Shown one piece after another: positions 1-6,827 of a DNA stretch of 64,000 nucleotides; the stretch's first letter is position 1; each line of letters starts with the position of its first letter. A model generated the notes under the pieces. It made no database searches and was not told the origin of the DNA. It worked only from the letters and a program-made list of their open reading frames with translations. The translations under genes were made by a program, and so were the position numbers. Origin of the DNA: SIG307 sp045596385 (GTDB taxonomy: Bacteria > Bacillota > Clostridia > Lachnospirales > Lachnospiraceae); the NCBI GenBank assembly GCA_045596385.1, contig JAZOCC010000024.1, positions 62,001 through 126,000 on the forward strand. The letters run 5' to 3'.

Positions 1-123
1 CTTGCTACTGAGTTGGTAAATGATAAGTTCGATGGCTCTCTTACGGAGTTTGTAAGACTTGTCGTGGTGAAAAACGGTATAAGTGCTACGGATAAGGAGC
101 AACTCAAAAAGATTCTTAAATAA
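1..123 (+). CDS. BlaI/MecI-family repressor, C-terminal end (partial)
   Basis: Only the last 40 codons are in the window; the frame is open from base 1 and ends at TAA 121-123. The residues around DKFDGSLTEFVRLVV resemble the C-terminal dimerisation region of BlaI/MecI/CopY winged-helix repressors, which commonly carry a DGS-x-x-x-FV segment followed by an acidic/Lys helix such as the EQLKKILK seen here. The family represses beta-lactamase or other stress genes and is usually paired with a BlaR-type membrane protease. No such partner lies downstream, because a terminator follows within 10 bases. The N-terminal DNA-binding half is off the edge, so the family call rests on a short tail. Confidence 0.6.
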   Translation, partial: LATELVNDKFDGSLTEFVRLVVVKNGISATDKEQLKKILK

Positions 124-130
124 AGAGAAC

Positions 131-170
131 AAACACCACCTGCCTCAAAGATAGAGAAAGGTGGTGTTTT
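131..170 (+). terminator. Rho-independent terminator of the BlaI-like gene
   Basis: An 11-bp perfect stem (131-141 with 159-169, arm AAACACCACCT) is followed by a short T-run. It begins 7 bases after the stop codon and closes the upstream transcript. Confidence 0.85.
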
Positions 171-204
171 ATGTTCTTTATTTGCTTGCAGGAAAAAATA
201 TTTT

Positions 205-240
205 GAGTAGTCATATGTCGATTTTTGGAATATAATAATG
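205..240 (+). promoter_or_regulatory. Promoter-like block shared with 1929-1963
   Basis: TATAAT at 231-236 is preceded by TAGT...TGTCGATT-TTGG, almost the same block that precedes the DUF3800 gene. No good -35 hexamer is present at 17 bp, so the shared upstream bases may be an activator or alternative sigma recognition site. It lies ~95 bases upstream of the 330-1094 gene. Confidence 0.5.
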
Positions 241-329
241 GATAGTACATGTTAAACAGAGAATTAGTAGAACATGATTTGTACACTCAAATTTAAGGTG
301 ACGCAATTCTTATTTTCAGGAGGTTTCAA

Positions 330-1094
330 ATGGCAAAGTTTGCATATCGAGTTCCAGAAAGAGAGTCGACAAAAGTTGATGCAGCTCAGCTACCATTGCA
401 TGGTAACGGTACATTTTATTGTACCACTCCCGGTTGCAGGGCTAAAATGCATGTGCGTTCTCCGCAAAAAGCAAGTGCTTGCTTCGTGAGTTATGATATT
501 TCAGAACATACTGGTGGCGTGCTCTGTCATATAAAAGACAAGTTTAATCCGGATCATTATGAGGAAGACTTGTTTTCATTGAAAAATGTTTTTGACAACA
601 TATTGTCTCCAGTGGAACGAGAAAAGACTCCGCACCATGGTAGTGGAGGAAAAGGGACAGGAAAAGGTATAGCAATTAATACATTAAAAATGCTATACCT
701 TATGTGCGTTCAATATAGGGATGGTGGAACATATAACGGATATCGGATAGATGATATCCTTGTAGACAAATACAATTTCAGAAGCTATCAAGAAGACGGT
801 ATTGTAGGAAATCGTATTGTTGCGTGTACTTTTTGGAAGTATGATTCGGGGACCCAATGTATTTACATGAATTGCCCGGACGAGTTACTGGGATTGTCAA
901 AAGAACAACACCAGTCGCTTAAATTACATATAGCGAACAAAGAGATGTTTCAAAAATGTGTTAAAAAGCTTTTGGACCCATCTCATTCGAAAATCTCCGT
1001 AATTGGCTCGAGATGGACTGCCTCTGGAGATGCGTCCTGTTTGGCAGAATGTGAAATTACATCTGTAGGCAAGCAAATCTGTAAAGGAGACTAA
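330..1094 (+). CDS. Unrecognised protein with N-terminal CoiA-like zinc-ribbon
   Basis: This is a 254-residue protein preceded by a strong AGGAGG site about 6 bases before ATG 330. Residues ~28-70 contain FYCTTPGCRAKMHV, a C-x4-C pair, then several His and Cys residues. This resembles the zinc-binding N-terminus of competence CoiA-type nucleases. A Gly-rich stretch (GSGGKGTGKG, ~105-114) follows; it is not a proper Walker A because the KS/KT context is missing. The C-terminus (ISVIGSRW...EITSVGKQI) looks like an OB-fold strand pattern. A nucleic-acid binding role is an inference only. The gene converges on, and overlaps by four bases, the next minus-strand gene. Confidence 0.5.
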   Translation: MAKFAYRVPERESTKVDAAQLPLHGNGTFYCTTPGCRAKMHVRSPQKASACFVSYDISEHTGGVLCHIKDKFNPDHYEEDLFSLKNVFDNILSPVEREKTPHHGSGGKGTGKGIAINTLKMLYLMCVQYRDGGTYNGYRIDDILVDKYNFRSYQEDGIVGNRIVACTFWKYDSGTQCIYMNCPDELLGLSKEQHQSLKLHIANKEMFQKCVKKLLDPSHSKISVIGSRWTASGDASCLAECEITSVGKQICKGD

Positions 1095-1372
1095 TACGGT
1101 TTCTCTATAACAAGTATTCCATCTCTCTTCATGATTGATGCGATTTCATGAGAGAGTTCTTCGGTATAACCGTAACCTTCAAAAAGCTCTTCAATCAACT
1201 CTGTGTCGGCTTCATGACTGTCGTATCCCAAGACGTAATGAAGGATGCGGAGTTGTTCTGTTGAAAGGTTATTTAGCTTATCTCTTACAAGGGTCGGGAT
1301 CCATTCTAAAAGCTCGTCCCGTTCCCTTTTTTCGTTGATTACGTCGGTAGTATTCTTTTTATTCAATGTCAT
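1091..1372 (-). CDS. Small hypothetical protein (93 aa)
   Basis: The product is a 93-residue soluble, acidic protein with no membrane segment and no recognised motif. ATG 1370-1372 is preceded on the minus strand by an AAAGGGGG ribosome site. The sequence is helix-rich and charged (EWIPTLVRDKLNNLSTEQ, IEELFEGYGYTEELSHEI). Its stop overlaps the stop of the convergent 330-1094 gene, a tight arrangement typical of compact accessory DNA. It lies 20 bases downstream of the 1393-1839 gene on the same strand, so the two probably form an operon. Function unknown. Confidence 0.5.
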   Translation of the reverse strand: MTLNKKNTTDVINEKRERDELLEWIPTLVRDKLNNLSTEQLRILHYVLGYDSHEADTELIEELFEGYGYTEELSHEIASIMKRDGILVIEKPY

Positions 1373-1392
1373 AGCCCCCTTTATGTTCTTTA

Positions 1393-1839
1393 TTACGCTG
1401 GTACCACTATCTTCTCAATATACGGAACCAACACCCTTACATAGGCAGCGAGATTAATGACAACACCATATCCTGTCTTTTCTGGTACATTCCAGAAAGA
1501 CTCTTTGTCAAAATCTTCTTTTATGCTATCGAAAAAGGTTTCCTCATCAGAACTAAGCTCTTGCTGTTCTTTCTTGGCAAGGATGGTATCATACATTTCT
1601 TTTGAAAGTTGTTGTATCTCTTGTGTAATTTGTACCAACTCCTGTTTGCGTTCCTCCGGCAGAGAGTCATACAAGGTTCTTGTTATAAACATCTCTTTTG
1701 TTTCTTGGTTTGAATACAGAAGCTTTATTGCTTCAGTTTTTCTTAACGCATCTTCTGCTCTTGTCTTTAAATTCTTATACATAAGCTTACCGCTGCACCG
1801 TAGTGCATTTCCTTTCTTATTAAGATATCCAGGGGGCAT
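1393..1839 (-). CDS. Hypothetical helical protein (up to 148 aa)
   Basis: This is a minus-strand open frame rich in Lys, Glu and Gln, with a predicted long helix or coiled coil around residues 60-110 (ERKQELVQITQEIQQLSKEM). The C-terminus (YGVVINLAAYVRVLVPYIEK) is hydrophobic and could be one membrane-associated helix. The start is unsure: ATG 1839 has no clear ribosome site, and the internal ATG at 1782 has only a weak one. It sits directly upstream of the 93-aa gene and divergent from the DUF3800 gene. No family was recognised. A protein pair divergent from a DUF3800/RNA unit would fit a defence-type locus, but that is inference. Confidence 0.45.
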   Translation of the reverse strand: MPPGYLNKKGNALRCSGKLMYKNLKTRAEDALRKTEAIKLLYSNQETKEMFITRTLYDSLPEERKQELVQITQEIQQLSKEMYDTILAKKEQQELSSDEETFFDSIKEDFDKESFWNVPEKTGYGVVINLAAYVRVLVPYIEKIVVPA

Positions 1840-1928
1840 ATGAACACTGTGTCGAACAACTGTTATATTATGTAGAAAGATTTATGAGTAGAAATGTCAT
1901 ATATTATTTTATTACGAAAATATGTTGG

Positions 1929-1963
1929 GGATAGTATTTTGTCGATTATTGGTATATAATAAA
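1929..1963 (+). promoter_or_regulatory. Promoter-like block upstream of the DUF3800 gene
   Basis: TATAAT at 1955-1960 is preceded by TAGTAT and TGTCGATTATTGG, matching the block at 205-240 with only a few substitutions over about 30 bp. The start codon of the DUF3800 gene follows ~36 bases later. Confidence 0.55.
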
Positions 1964-1996
1964 AACATAGAACACTAAAGATTGGGGAACAAAAAT

Positions 1997-2728
1997 ATGG
2001 AAATGGAAAAATCGAATTTGTCCGTATATATCGATGAATCGGGTAGTATTACAAAAACAAATGTATCACATAACAAATATTTTATTATTGCCATTCTGTT
2101 TACACGCAACTCAAAAAATATAAAAACCCAATTTAGACGAGGTATTTCTAAGCTTATAAAGAAAGAAAAGTATAAAAAGCTGTTGGAGGAAAATGGAGAG
2201 ATTAAAGGGGCAGAAGTGAGTGAAACAAGAAAGAAGCCTATTTATGACCTTATTTTAAATAAGTGTAAGGATACGTTTGAGTTAGGCATTATTGTTCTTG
2301 ATAATACGTATACCACTGAAGGTTTTATTAAGAATCATGCGAGGACATTTAATTATATTTTACAACTTTATTTTGATAACTTGTATCGTGCATCAAGTAA
2401 ATATGCTAATGATACGAAGGATATGTATATTATTTTAGATGAGCAAAATATTGCTACGGATGCAAAGTATACGTTAGATGGCTATTTAGAACAGCATTTT
2501 ACCGTGCTTAATCCATTGTGTGAGCATTTTGATGTAAAATATGCGGATTCTAAGAATCATTCTTTGCTACAGCTTATAGATTTTGTATCGAATACATTTT
2601 ACAGAAATTTAGAAAAACATGATAAAACAAGTATTGAGAATGTAAAAAATTTATTGACGCATGTTTGCGGAGGAAGGATATTTGATTTCTCAACGAATCA
2701 TGACACAAAATTGCTGTTAGACGAATAA
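1997..2728 (+). CDS. DUF3800 domain-containing protein
   Basis: The start chosen is ATG 1997, with GGGGAA seven bases upstream; the frame also extends to a TTG at 1982. The N-terminal YIDESGS (residues ~10-16) is the DUF3800 hallmark. IILDEQ (~150) and the C-terminal SKNHSLLQLIDFVSNTFYR (~190-205) supply further acidic and polar positions typical of this RNase H-like family. DUF3800 proteins are often encoded by mobile or defence loci, and several conserved RNA motif classes have been described beside them (DUF3800 RNA motifs, Weinberg and colleagues 2017). Here a compact RNA with its own promoter follows directly, which strengthens the call. Enzymatic activity is unproven; an RNase- or nuclease-like role is inferred from the fold. 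Confidence 0.82.
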   Translation: MEMEKSNLSVYIDESGSITKTNVSHNKYFIIAILFTRNSKNIKTQFRRGISKLIKKEKYKKLLEENGEIKGAEVSETRKKPIYDLILNKCKDTFELGIIVLDNTYTTEGFIKNHARTFNYILQLYFDNLYRASSKYANDTKDMYIILDEQNIATDAKYTLDGYLEQHFTVLNPLCEHFDVKYADSKNHSLLQLIDFVSNTFYRNLEKHDKTSIENVKNLLTHVCGGRIFDFSTNHDTKLLLDE

Positions 2729-2740
2729 TATAAGGTATAC

Positions 2741-2769
2741 TTGACAAAATAATACGTATATGTTATAGT
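2741..2769 (+). promoter_or_regulatory. Sigma-A promoter of the small RNA
   Basis: TTGACA (2741-2746), a 17-bp spacer and TATAGT (2764-2769) make a near-consensus promoter. The predicted start at ~2776 coincides with the first base pairs of the RNA's closing stem. Confidence 0.85.
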
Positions 2770-2774
2770 TATCT

Positions 2775-2879
2775 TACCAAATAATTCGCCTATACGGTGC
2801 ATGAGGATGTAAGGCAGCTCTTAGTGCTGTCCACCATGGCGTCTTGGTAGAAGAACATTCCAGATATGGAATGTTTTTT
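2775..2879 (+). ncRNA. Structured small RNA next to DUF3800, pseudoknot-capable
   Basis: A stretch of ~105 nt lies between a strong promoter and a terminator and contains no reading frame of note. Stems readable by eye are P1 2775-2780/2844-2849 (6 bp), P2 2787-2790/2838-2841 (CGCC/GGCG), P3 2796-2799/2832-2835 (GGTG/CACC) and P4 2813-2818/2826-2831 (6 bp with one GU). The P4 loop (2819-2823) can pair with 2802-2806 to form a pseudoknot of five pairs, two of them GU. The terminator is 2854-2861/2868-2875 plus six T. The position beside DUF3800 matches the known association between that family and conserved RNA motifs. I cannot assign it to a particular motif class. Confidence 0.72.
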
Positions 2880-2906
2880 CGCTTTATAGGTAATTATATT
2901 TCATAT

Positions 2907-2938
2907 AGAGAGCAGATGGTGTATACATCTGCTCTTTT
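2907..2938 (+). terminator. Second strong hairpin terminator
   Basis: A 10-bp perfect stem (2909-2918/2926-2935, arm AGAGCAGATG) is followed by TTTT. It lies 30 bases after the RNA's own terminator and isolates the downstream gene at 3029. Confidence 0.75.
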
Positions 2939-3028
2939 AACAATATTTGGAGTAAAATATGGAATCGATTAATGAAATTGGTTGTTTTTAAAATCCTTCT
3001 CATAAAATAAACGAAAGATGGTGACAGT

Positions 3029-3799
3029 ATGGCTTATTTAGATTACGAAAACAATATCTTAGAGGATGTAAGTGAAATACCGGTCTCGGAAATTTTCCTA
3101 TTAACAGGTTCAGAACTTGAAGAACATATCGTGTTTATCCTGAAAGAATATGAAAGAACGTTAACAGATAATAGTGGACATGACTGCCTGCCGCCTGATT
3201 ATTTCTCTGACGAGTATAAAATAATGTTTGATGTAATGCGGATTAACGATACGGAGGTAAGCAGGACAAATAATCCATTAAAGAGGAAAGAACGACAAAT
3301 CGAGAATGAAATCAAAAATGCATTTAAAGGTGTTGTGTCTGAAGAGGTCTTGAATAACGGACTGTTCGTCAATGCTCAGCCGGATGCTGATTATGATGAA
3401 GCGCACAACTACTCGCAATATATAAGAAACTTTATGAGGGTAATAGAAAAGCATAAGAAACAGGTTGTAAACTGCCGAAATGCACATCCGGGCTTTAAAA
3501 TGGGCTTTATGATATATGACGAAACAGACATCTATGTGCAATGTGCAAGCGTGGAGGAAGCAACAAAGCAGTTCGATGGTAACCTTGCAATAACAGATAT
3601 ACACTGCGCCTTTTTAGATTCTGATTTCATGAAGGAACTAGAGGATTCGGGGCTTGATTTTGTTATATGGGTGTCGCCATATAAAAGGTATCCGGGGTTA
3701 CCTTTTCAACCACCCAGGATGTGTATTATAGATATGGAAAAGTATTCGTTAAAGGAAATAAGTAAAGAATACGATACAGATTGTTTAAGAAGCTTTTAA
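3029..3799 (+). CDS. Hypothetical protein (256 aa)
   Basis: This is a soluble 256-residue acidic protein, unrecognised. It has no signal peptide and no membrane helix. The middle is Asn/Lys-rich (residues ~75-100, RKERQIENEIKNAF) and the C-terminal half has alternating beta-like segments (FVIWVSPYKRYPGLPFQPPRMCIIDM). The ribosome site before ATG 3029 is weak (GGTGAC). It has its own terminator at 3811-3842 and is separated from the RNA by two terminators, so it appears to be an independent transcription unit of the accessory block. No function is offered. Confidence 0.55.
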   Translation: MAYLDYENNILEDVSEIPVSEIFLLTGSELEEHIVFILKEYERTLTDNSGHDCLPPDYFSDEYKIMFDVMRINDTEVSRTNNPLKRKERQIENEIKNAFKGVVSEEVLNNGLFVNAQPDADYDEAHNYSQYIRNFMRVIEKHKKQVVNCRNAHPGFKMGFMIYDETDIYVQCASVEEATKQFDGNLAITDIHCAFLDSDFMKELEDSGLDFVIWVSPYKRYPGLPFQPPRMCIIDMEKYSLKEISKEYDTDCLRSF

Positions 3800-3810
3800 A
3801 GTAATGCTGG

Positions 3811-3842
3811 AAACCGGTGAGATATATTTCATCGGTTTTCTT
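3811..3842 (+). terminator. Terminator of the 3029-3799 gene
   Basis: A 9-bp stem (3812-3820/3829-3837, one GU) is followed by a T-rich tract. Confidence 0.75.
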
Positions 3843-3872
3843 TATATATGGAGGAAATCTTAGATTTACAAA

Positions 3873-3901
3873 TTGTCATTTGCATTCCGCTTTGCTATAC
3901 T
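3873..3901 (+). promoter_or_regulatory. Promoter of the PD-(D/E)XK-like gene
   Basis: TTGTCA (3873-3878), a 17-bp spacer and TATACT (3896-3901). This promoter sits inside the upstream part of the open frame and shows that translation starts at ATG 3927, which has an AGGAGG site at 3913-3918. Confidence 0.75.
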
Positions 3902-3926
3902 TTACATTGTAAAGGAGGGGTTACGC

Positions 3927-5006
3927 ATGACAGAATCAGAGAATTTACTAAGCATATTGTCGGAAAGCTATTTCTTCAAAGAGACGGTCTTTGACAACCT
4001 GCTTTTTACGCCGGAAGGCGAAACAGAGAAGGAACTGGCGGACTTGGTTATTAATTTGCAGGATGTAATTATCGCCATTCAGTTGAAAGAGCGGAATGAG
4101 AAAGACCAGACCTTTGATGCAGATAAGGAACAGACCTGGCTTCAAAAAAGATGTAGGCAGGCTAAGGACCAGGCAAAGAAAACTATGCAGATTATTGCTT
4201 CCGGAAAGATTCCAGTATTTCAGAATAAGCAGGGACAGAGCATAGTGTTTGAAACAGATGCAGAAGTGATGCCACTGGTTGTTTTTAAGAACGATTACAT
4301 TGATACATACCCTCATTTATTAAGAAAACACTCTGAGTCCGGGATAGATATGAACTGTATGTCGTATGAAGACTACAAAAAGATGTGCCAGATGTTAATC
4401 TCCCCTATGGAAATCTTTATGTACCTGAAATATAGAAGGGATTTTTATACGAGGCACGGAGAAGTCGATTTGGCAATTTACGATGGTGAAGACGGTAACA
4501 TTACCCTTACTAAGCCAAGACGGAATGAAGCTTTGGTTATGCAATTCTTAAACGAAGTGTACGGAATAACGGAAGCAGAAAAGCATATTGAAGCATTACA
4601 TTATTTTAGGTTGTTTCTTCATCAGCTGCCGAAACAGACAATAGGTAGTTCTGCGGAGGATGGCAGTTTTGACCTCATAACCTTTTTTGCACACTTGGGC
4701 AGATGCGAGATATCGGCTTTCTTAGAATGCCTGAAAGATACGAGAGAAAGAGCCCAAAACGGTGAGACGGGGATGCTTCATTCTATGAGGCGCGATAGCG
4801 GTGAACTGGCGATAGTGTTTATTGCCGGCGACAGGGTGCTACCATTTGAGTATATAAGGGATCTTATTGTGGCAAAGTCGGGGAAACGGATAAAACGTAT
4901 ACTTGAGATAATGATATCATGGATTGACGAGGAACAGTTCTACATGAATTTCGGGTATTGGGATGACTCCAGAAGGAAATCCGGACAATCTACCCGGACG
5001 GTATAA
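3927..5006 (+). CDS. Putative PD-(D/E)XK nuclease-like protein (359 aa)
   Basis: The start is ATG 3927; the longer frame from 3873 would overlap its own promoter. Residues ~35-60 (EGETEKELADLVINLQDVIIAIQLKER) are compatible with a restriction-endonuclease core: an acidic residue on a hydrophobic strand followed by Q-x-K on the next strand, with an upstream Glu. This pattern occurs in several PD-(D/E)XK families and NERD-like domains. Then come a Lys-rich helix (QKRCRQAKDQAKKTMQ) and a long C-terminal region without recognised motifs. The nuclease role is inferred from pattern only. The gene is the last one of the accessory block and has its own promoter. Confidence 0.5.
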   Translation: MTESENLLSILSESYFFKETVFDNLLFTPEGETEKELADLVINLQDVIIAIQLKERNEKDQTFDADKEQTWLQKRCRQAKDQAKKTMQIIASGKIPVFQNKQGQSIVFETDAEVMPLVVFKNDYIDTYPHLLRKHSESGIDMNCMSYEDYKKMCQMLISPMEIFMYLKYRRDFYTRHGEVDLAIYDGEDGNITLTKPRRNEALVMQFLNEVYGITEAEKHIEALHYFRLFLHQLPKQTIGSSAEDGSFDLITFFAHLGRCEISAFLECLKDTRERAQNGETGMLHSMRRDSGELAIVFIAGDRVLPFEYIRDLIVAKSGKRIKRILEIMISWIDEEQFYMNFGYWDDSRRKSGQSTRTV

Positions 5007-5215
5007 AGTAAGGCGGGTACTCAAGGAAGGTCAGAAACTTTAAGGTTGCGAAGGTGTGTGTATACAAATGCAGGTTGTTAATGAAGAGACAGGTCTTAAG
5101 GATTACTTTTCATTTTCGATAATAATTCATTATACTTCATAAGGAAACACGTCAGATGGCATACACTTGTCAATCCGGAGAGAAAGGTGTATAATAAGGT
5201 ATGCGGTCCAAGAAA

Positions 5216-5288
5216 AACGTACAAAACTATTAAAGGTCATTTTGTACGTTGATACAGTTATGTATGTTTTGAAAAAACGTACATAACT
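5216..5288. repeat. Four-arm inverted repeat cluster (AACGTACA motif)
   Basis: Two adjacent hairpins are built from one motif. Arms 5216-5226 and 5240-5250 are perfect 11-bp inverted copies. Arms 5256-5270 and 5274-5288 pair over 15 bp with one GU and a 3-base loop. The outer copies (AACGTACAAAACT and AACGTACATAACT) are direct repeats of each other. The 399-bp gap 5007-5405 holds no gene; this cluster and the hairpin at 5360-5386 are its only visible structure. It may be operators or a recombination site at the edge of the accessory block. Confidence 0.7.
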
Positions 5289-5359
5289 TATAAAATGTAG
5301 TAACAGTAAGGGATAGCGGGTATTTAGGGTTTTGTACCTGATTTTTCACTTACAAATTT

Positions 5360-5386
5360 TAAAGGATCGCCTTCGGGCGGTCCTTT
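5360..5386 (+). terminator. Hairpin ahead of rqcP
   Basis: An 11-bp stem AAAGGATCGCC / GGCGGTCCTTT (one GU) with a TTCG tetraloop at 5360-5386. In related genomes an HU gene usually precedes rqcP; this hairpin could be the terminator left over from that arrangement. Confidence 0.6.
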
Positions 5387-5405
5387 AAGTATATTAGGAG
5401 GAATT

Positions 5406-5645
5406 ATGCGATTAGATAAATTTTTAAAGGTGTCCCGTTTGATTAAGCGCAGAACCGTTGCCAACGATGCCTGTGATGCGGGACGTGTCATGATTAACGA
5501 TAAGCCTGCAAAGGCTTCCGCCAATGTAAAGGTAGGCGATATTATCGAAATTGGCTTCGGAGGAAAGGCAGTACGGGTAGAGGTACTGGATATCCAGGAG
5601 ACAACGAAAAAGGATGAGGCAAAGGAATTGTTCCGCTATCTGTAA
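5406..5645 (+). CDS. rqcP: RqcP / S4-domain RNA-binding protein (YabO-like)
   Basis: This 79-residue S4 domain protein begins MRLDKFLKVSRLIKRRTVA, the standard S4 RNA-binding start, followed by GRVMINDKPAKASANVKVGDII and the terminal ELFRYL tail. The family (HSP15/YabO, renamed RqcP) works with RqcH in Ala-tailing of nascent chains on obstructed 50S subunits. AGGAGGAATT places the start at ATG 5406. It heads the conserved rqcP-yabP-yabQ-divIC block ahead of spoIIE, which supports the orthology. The length equals that of the family. Confidence 0.93.
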   Translation: MRLDKFLKVSRLIKRRTVANDACDAGRVMINDKPAKASANVKVGDIIEIGFGGKAVRVEVLDIQETTKKDEAKELFRYL

Positions 5646-5715
5646 GAGTGAGAGAATGCGTCATAAGTGAAGAGGGCTTTGCATAGGCTGTTAAAAAGGC
5701 GGTATGAGGCACTCT

Positions 5716-6000
5716 ATGGAACAAAAACAGGAAGTGGGGGCACATAAGCTTTCTTTACTCGGACGGAAGGCCTTGTCCCTTACCGGAGTAAAGGAAGTGG
5801 TTTCCTTTGATGCCAGGGAAGTGATTTTAGAGACGATACAGGGGACTCTTCTGTTGCGGGGCGATGAAATGAATGTAACAAGGCTTCTGGTGGAAAAAGG
5901 AGAAGTAGATTTAGAGGGACGGATCGACAGTCTGGTATATACGGAACGGGGAAAGGGTTCGAAGCGTTCGGAATCCTTTGCAAAGCGATTGTTCGGGTAA
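5716..6000 (+). CDS. yabP: Sporulation protein YabP
   Basis: Residues KLSLLGRKALSLTGVKEV, the VILETIQGTLLLRGDEM strand pattern and ESFAKRLFG at the end match YabP, a small beta-rich protein needed for spore coat/engulfment-stage sporulation. ATG 5716 has GAGG six bases upstream; ATG 5704 in the same frame is the alternative. yabQ starts 15 bases after the stop, as in other Clostridia, where YabP and YabQ are made together under sigma-E control. No sigma-E promoter was recognised; transcription may come from upstream. Confidence 0.88.
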   Translation: MEQKQEVGAHKLSLLGRKALSLTGVKEVVSFDAREVILETIQGTLLLRGDEMNVTRLLVEKGEVDLEGRIDSLVYTERGKGSKRSESFAKRLFG

Positions 6001-6015
6001 GGGGGCAGACGTTTC

Positions 6016-6477
6016 ATGAACCGGGATATTGCGGGCGATGTGAGCTTCTTTCTGACAGCAGTCCTGTTGGGCGTCTGTGCGGCGTTTGTCTATGATTTAC
6101 TGCGTGTATGGCGCAGGCTTCATAAACAGACATTGTTTACTGTATCGGTACAGGATTTTATTTATTGGTTTGTACTGGGACTTGCGGGCTTTCGCATGAT
6201 TTACTATTATAACGCAGGAACGATTCGTTTTTTTGCATTCCTGGGCATGGGATTGGGCGTCTGTGTCTATGCGACGACGTTTGGGCGCTTTTTTGTAACA
6301 TATTGCCTGAAGCTGTTACAGCTTCTGACATTTCCGTTGCGAAAGGGATTGCTTTTTTTAAAAAAACAAGGTAAACTGATGATAAGCAGAACATGTGGTA
6401 AGGTTCGAAAGCATAATTGCCACGGAAGGATGGATGCACTTGCGACGGAAAAACGGAAAAAGAAAGACAGGGTTTAA
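6016..6477 (+). CDS. yabQ: Spore cortex biosynthesis protein YabQ
   Basis: This is a 153-residue membrane protein with about four hydrophobic segments (6-27, 45-65, 70-90, 93-108) and a basic C-terminal tail. The N-terminus DVSFFLTAVLLGVCAAFVYD and the RRLHKQ turn followed by DFIYWFVLGLAGF are typical of YabQ. YabQ localises to the forespore outer membrane and is required for cortex synthesis. It follows yabP closely, and its C-terminal tail overlaps the start of the divIC-like gene by 44 bases, so translation may be coupled. Confidence 0.88.
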   Translation: MNRDIAGDVSFFLTAVLLGVCAAFVYDLLRVWRRLHKQTLFTVSVQDFIYWFVLGLAGFRMIYYYNAGTIRFFAFLGMGLGVCVYATTFGRFFVTYCLKLLQLLTFPLRKGLLFLKKQGKLMISRTCGKVRKHNCHGRMDALATEKRKKKDRV

Positions 6478-6736
6478 GCTTCTTTTTGTTGTGGTACTTG
6501 TCATGTGCGGCGTGTTAACGTATAGCACGGGCAAGGCTAAGACAGAAGAGAGGGAGAAGGGCTTGCAGAAAGCCGATATGGAAAAGTCCCTTGCTTCGGA
6601 AGAGGAACGTCAGGAGGAGCTGAAGGAGGAGACTGCTTATCGCCAGACAAAGAGTTTTAAGGAACGACTTGCACGTGAAATGCTGGGGATGGTAAAGCCG
6701 GACGAGATTATTCTGCGAGAGAACGGCAATGAGTAA
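6434..6736 (+). CDS. divIC: DivIC/FtsB-family septum formation initiator
   Basis: About 100 residues: a short basic cytoplasmic end (RRKNGKRK), one membrane helix (LLFVVVLVMCGVLTY), then an extracellular coiled coil (EEREKGLQKADMEKSLASEEERQEELKEE) and a C-terminal segment ending MVKPDEIILREN. That order defines DivIC/FtsB. The protein bridges FtsL/DivIB and the septal synthase complex. ATG 6434 is chosen because the longer frame has no ribosome site; the GGAAGG before it is close. It overlaps the yabQ end, the usual genomic order. Confidence 0.87.
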   Translation: MHLRRKNGKRKTGFKLLFVVVLVMCGVLTYSTGKAKTEEREKGLQKADMEKSLASEEERQEELKEETAYRQTKSFKERLAREMLGMVKPDEIILRENGNE

Positions 6737-6779
6737 CCGACGGGAAATAAGTCGAGATTTTTAGGATTCGGGTCCGAGT

Positions 6780-6800
6780 AAGGACTTCGGGTCCTTTTTT
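6780..6800 (+). terminator. Terminator after divIC
   Basis: The stem AAGGAC/GTCCTT with a TTCGG loop is followed by six T. It separates the rqcP-divIC unit from spoIIE. Confidence 0.85.
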
Positions 6801-6827
6801 GTCGTACGATTTCGGGAGGGTAGTCGG

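Noticed and set aside
330..1094. GSGGKGTGKG as a Walker A ATP-binding loop
   Set aside because: The loop lacks the flanking hydrophobic strand and a Walker B partner was not found.
1850..1856. TGTCGAA 0A-box core upstream of the 1393-1839 gene
   Set aside because: About eight such 7-mers are expected by chance on both strands; this one lacks a promoter layout.
5216..5288. Possible CRISPR-like repeats
   Set aside because: Only four arms in inverted pairs without uniform spacers; no cas genes in the window. No CRISPR array was seen anywhere.
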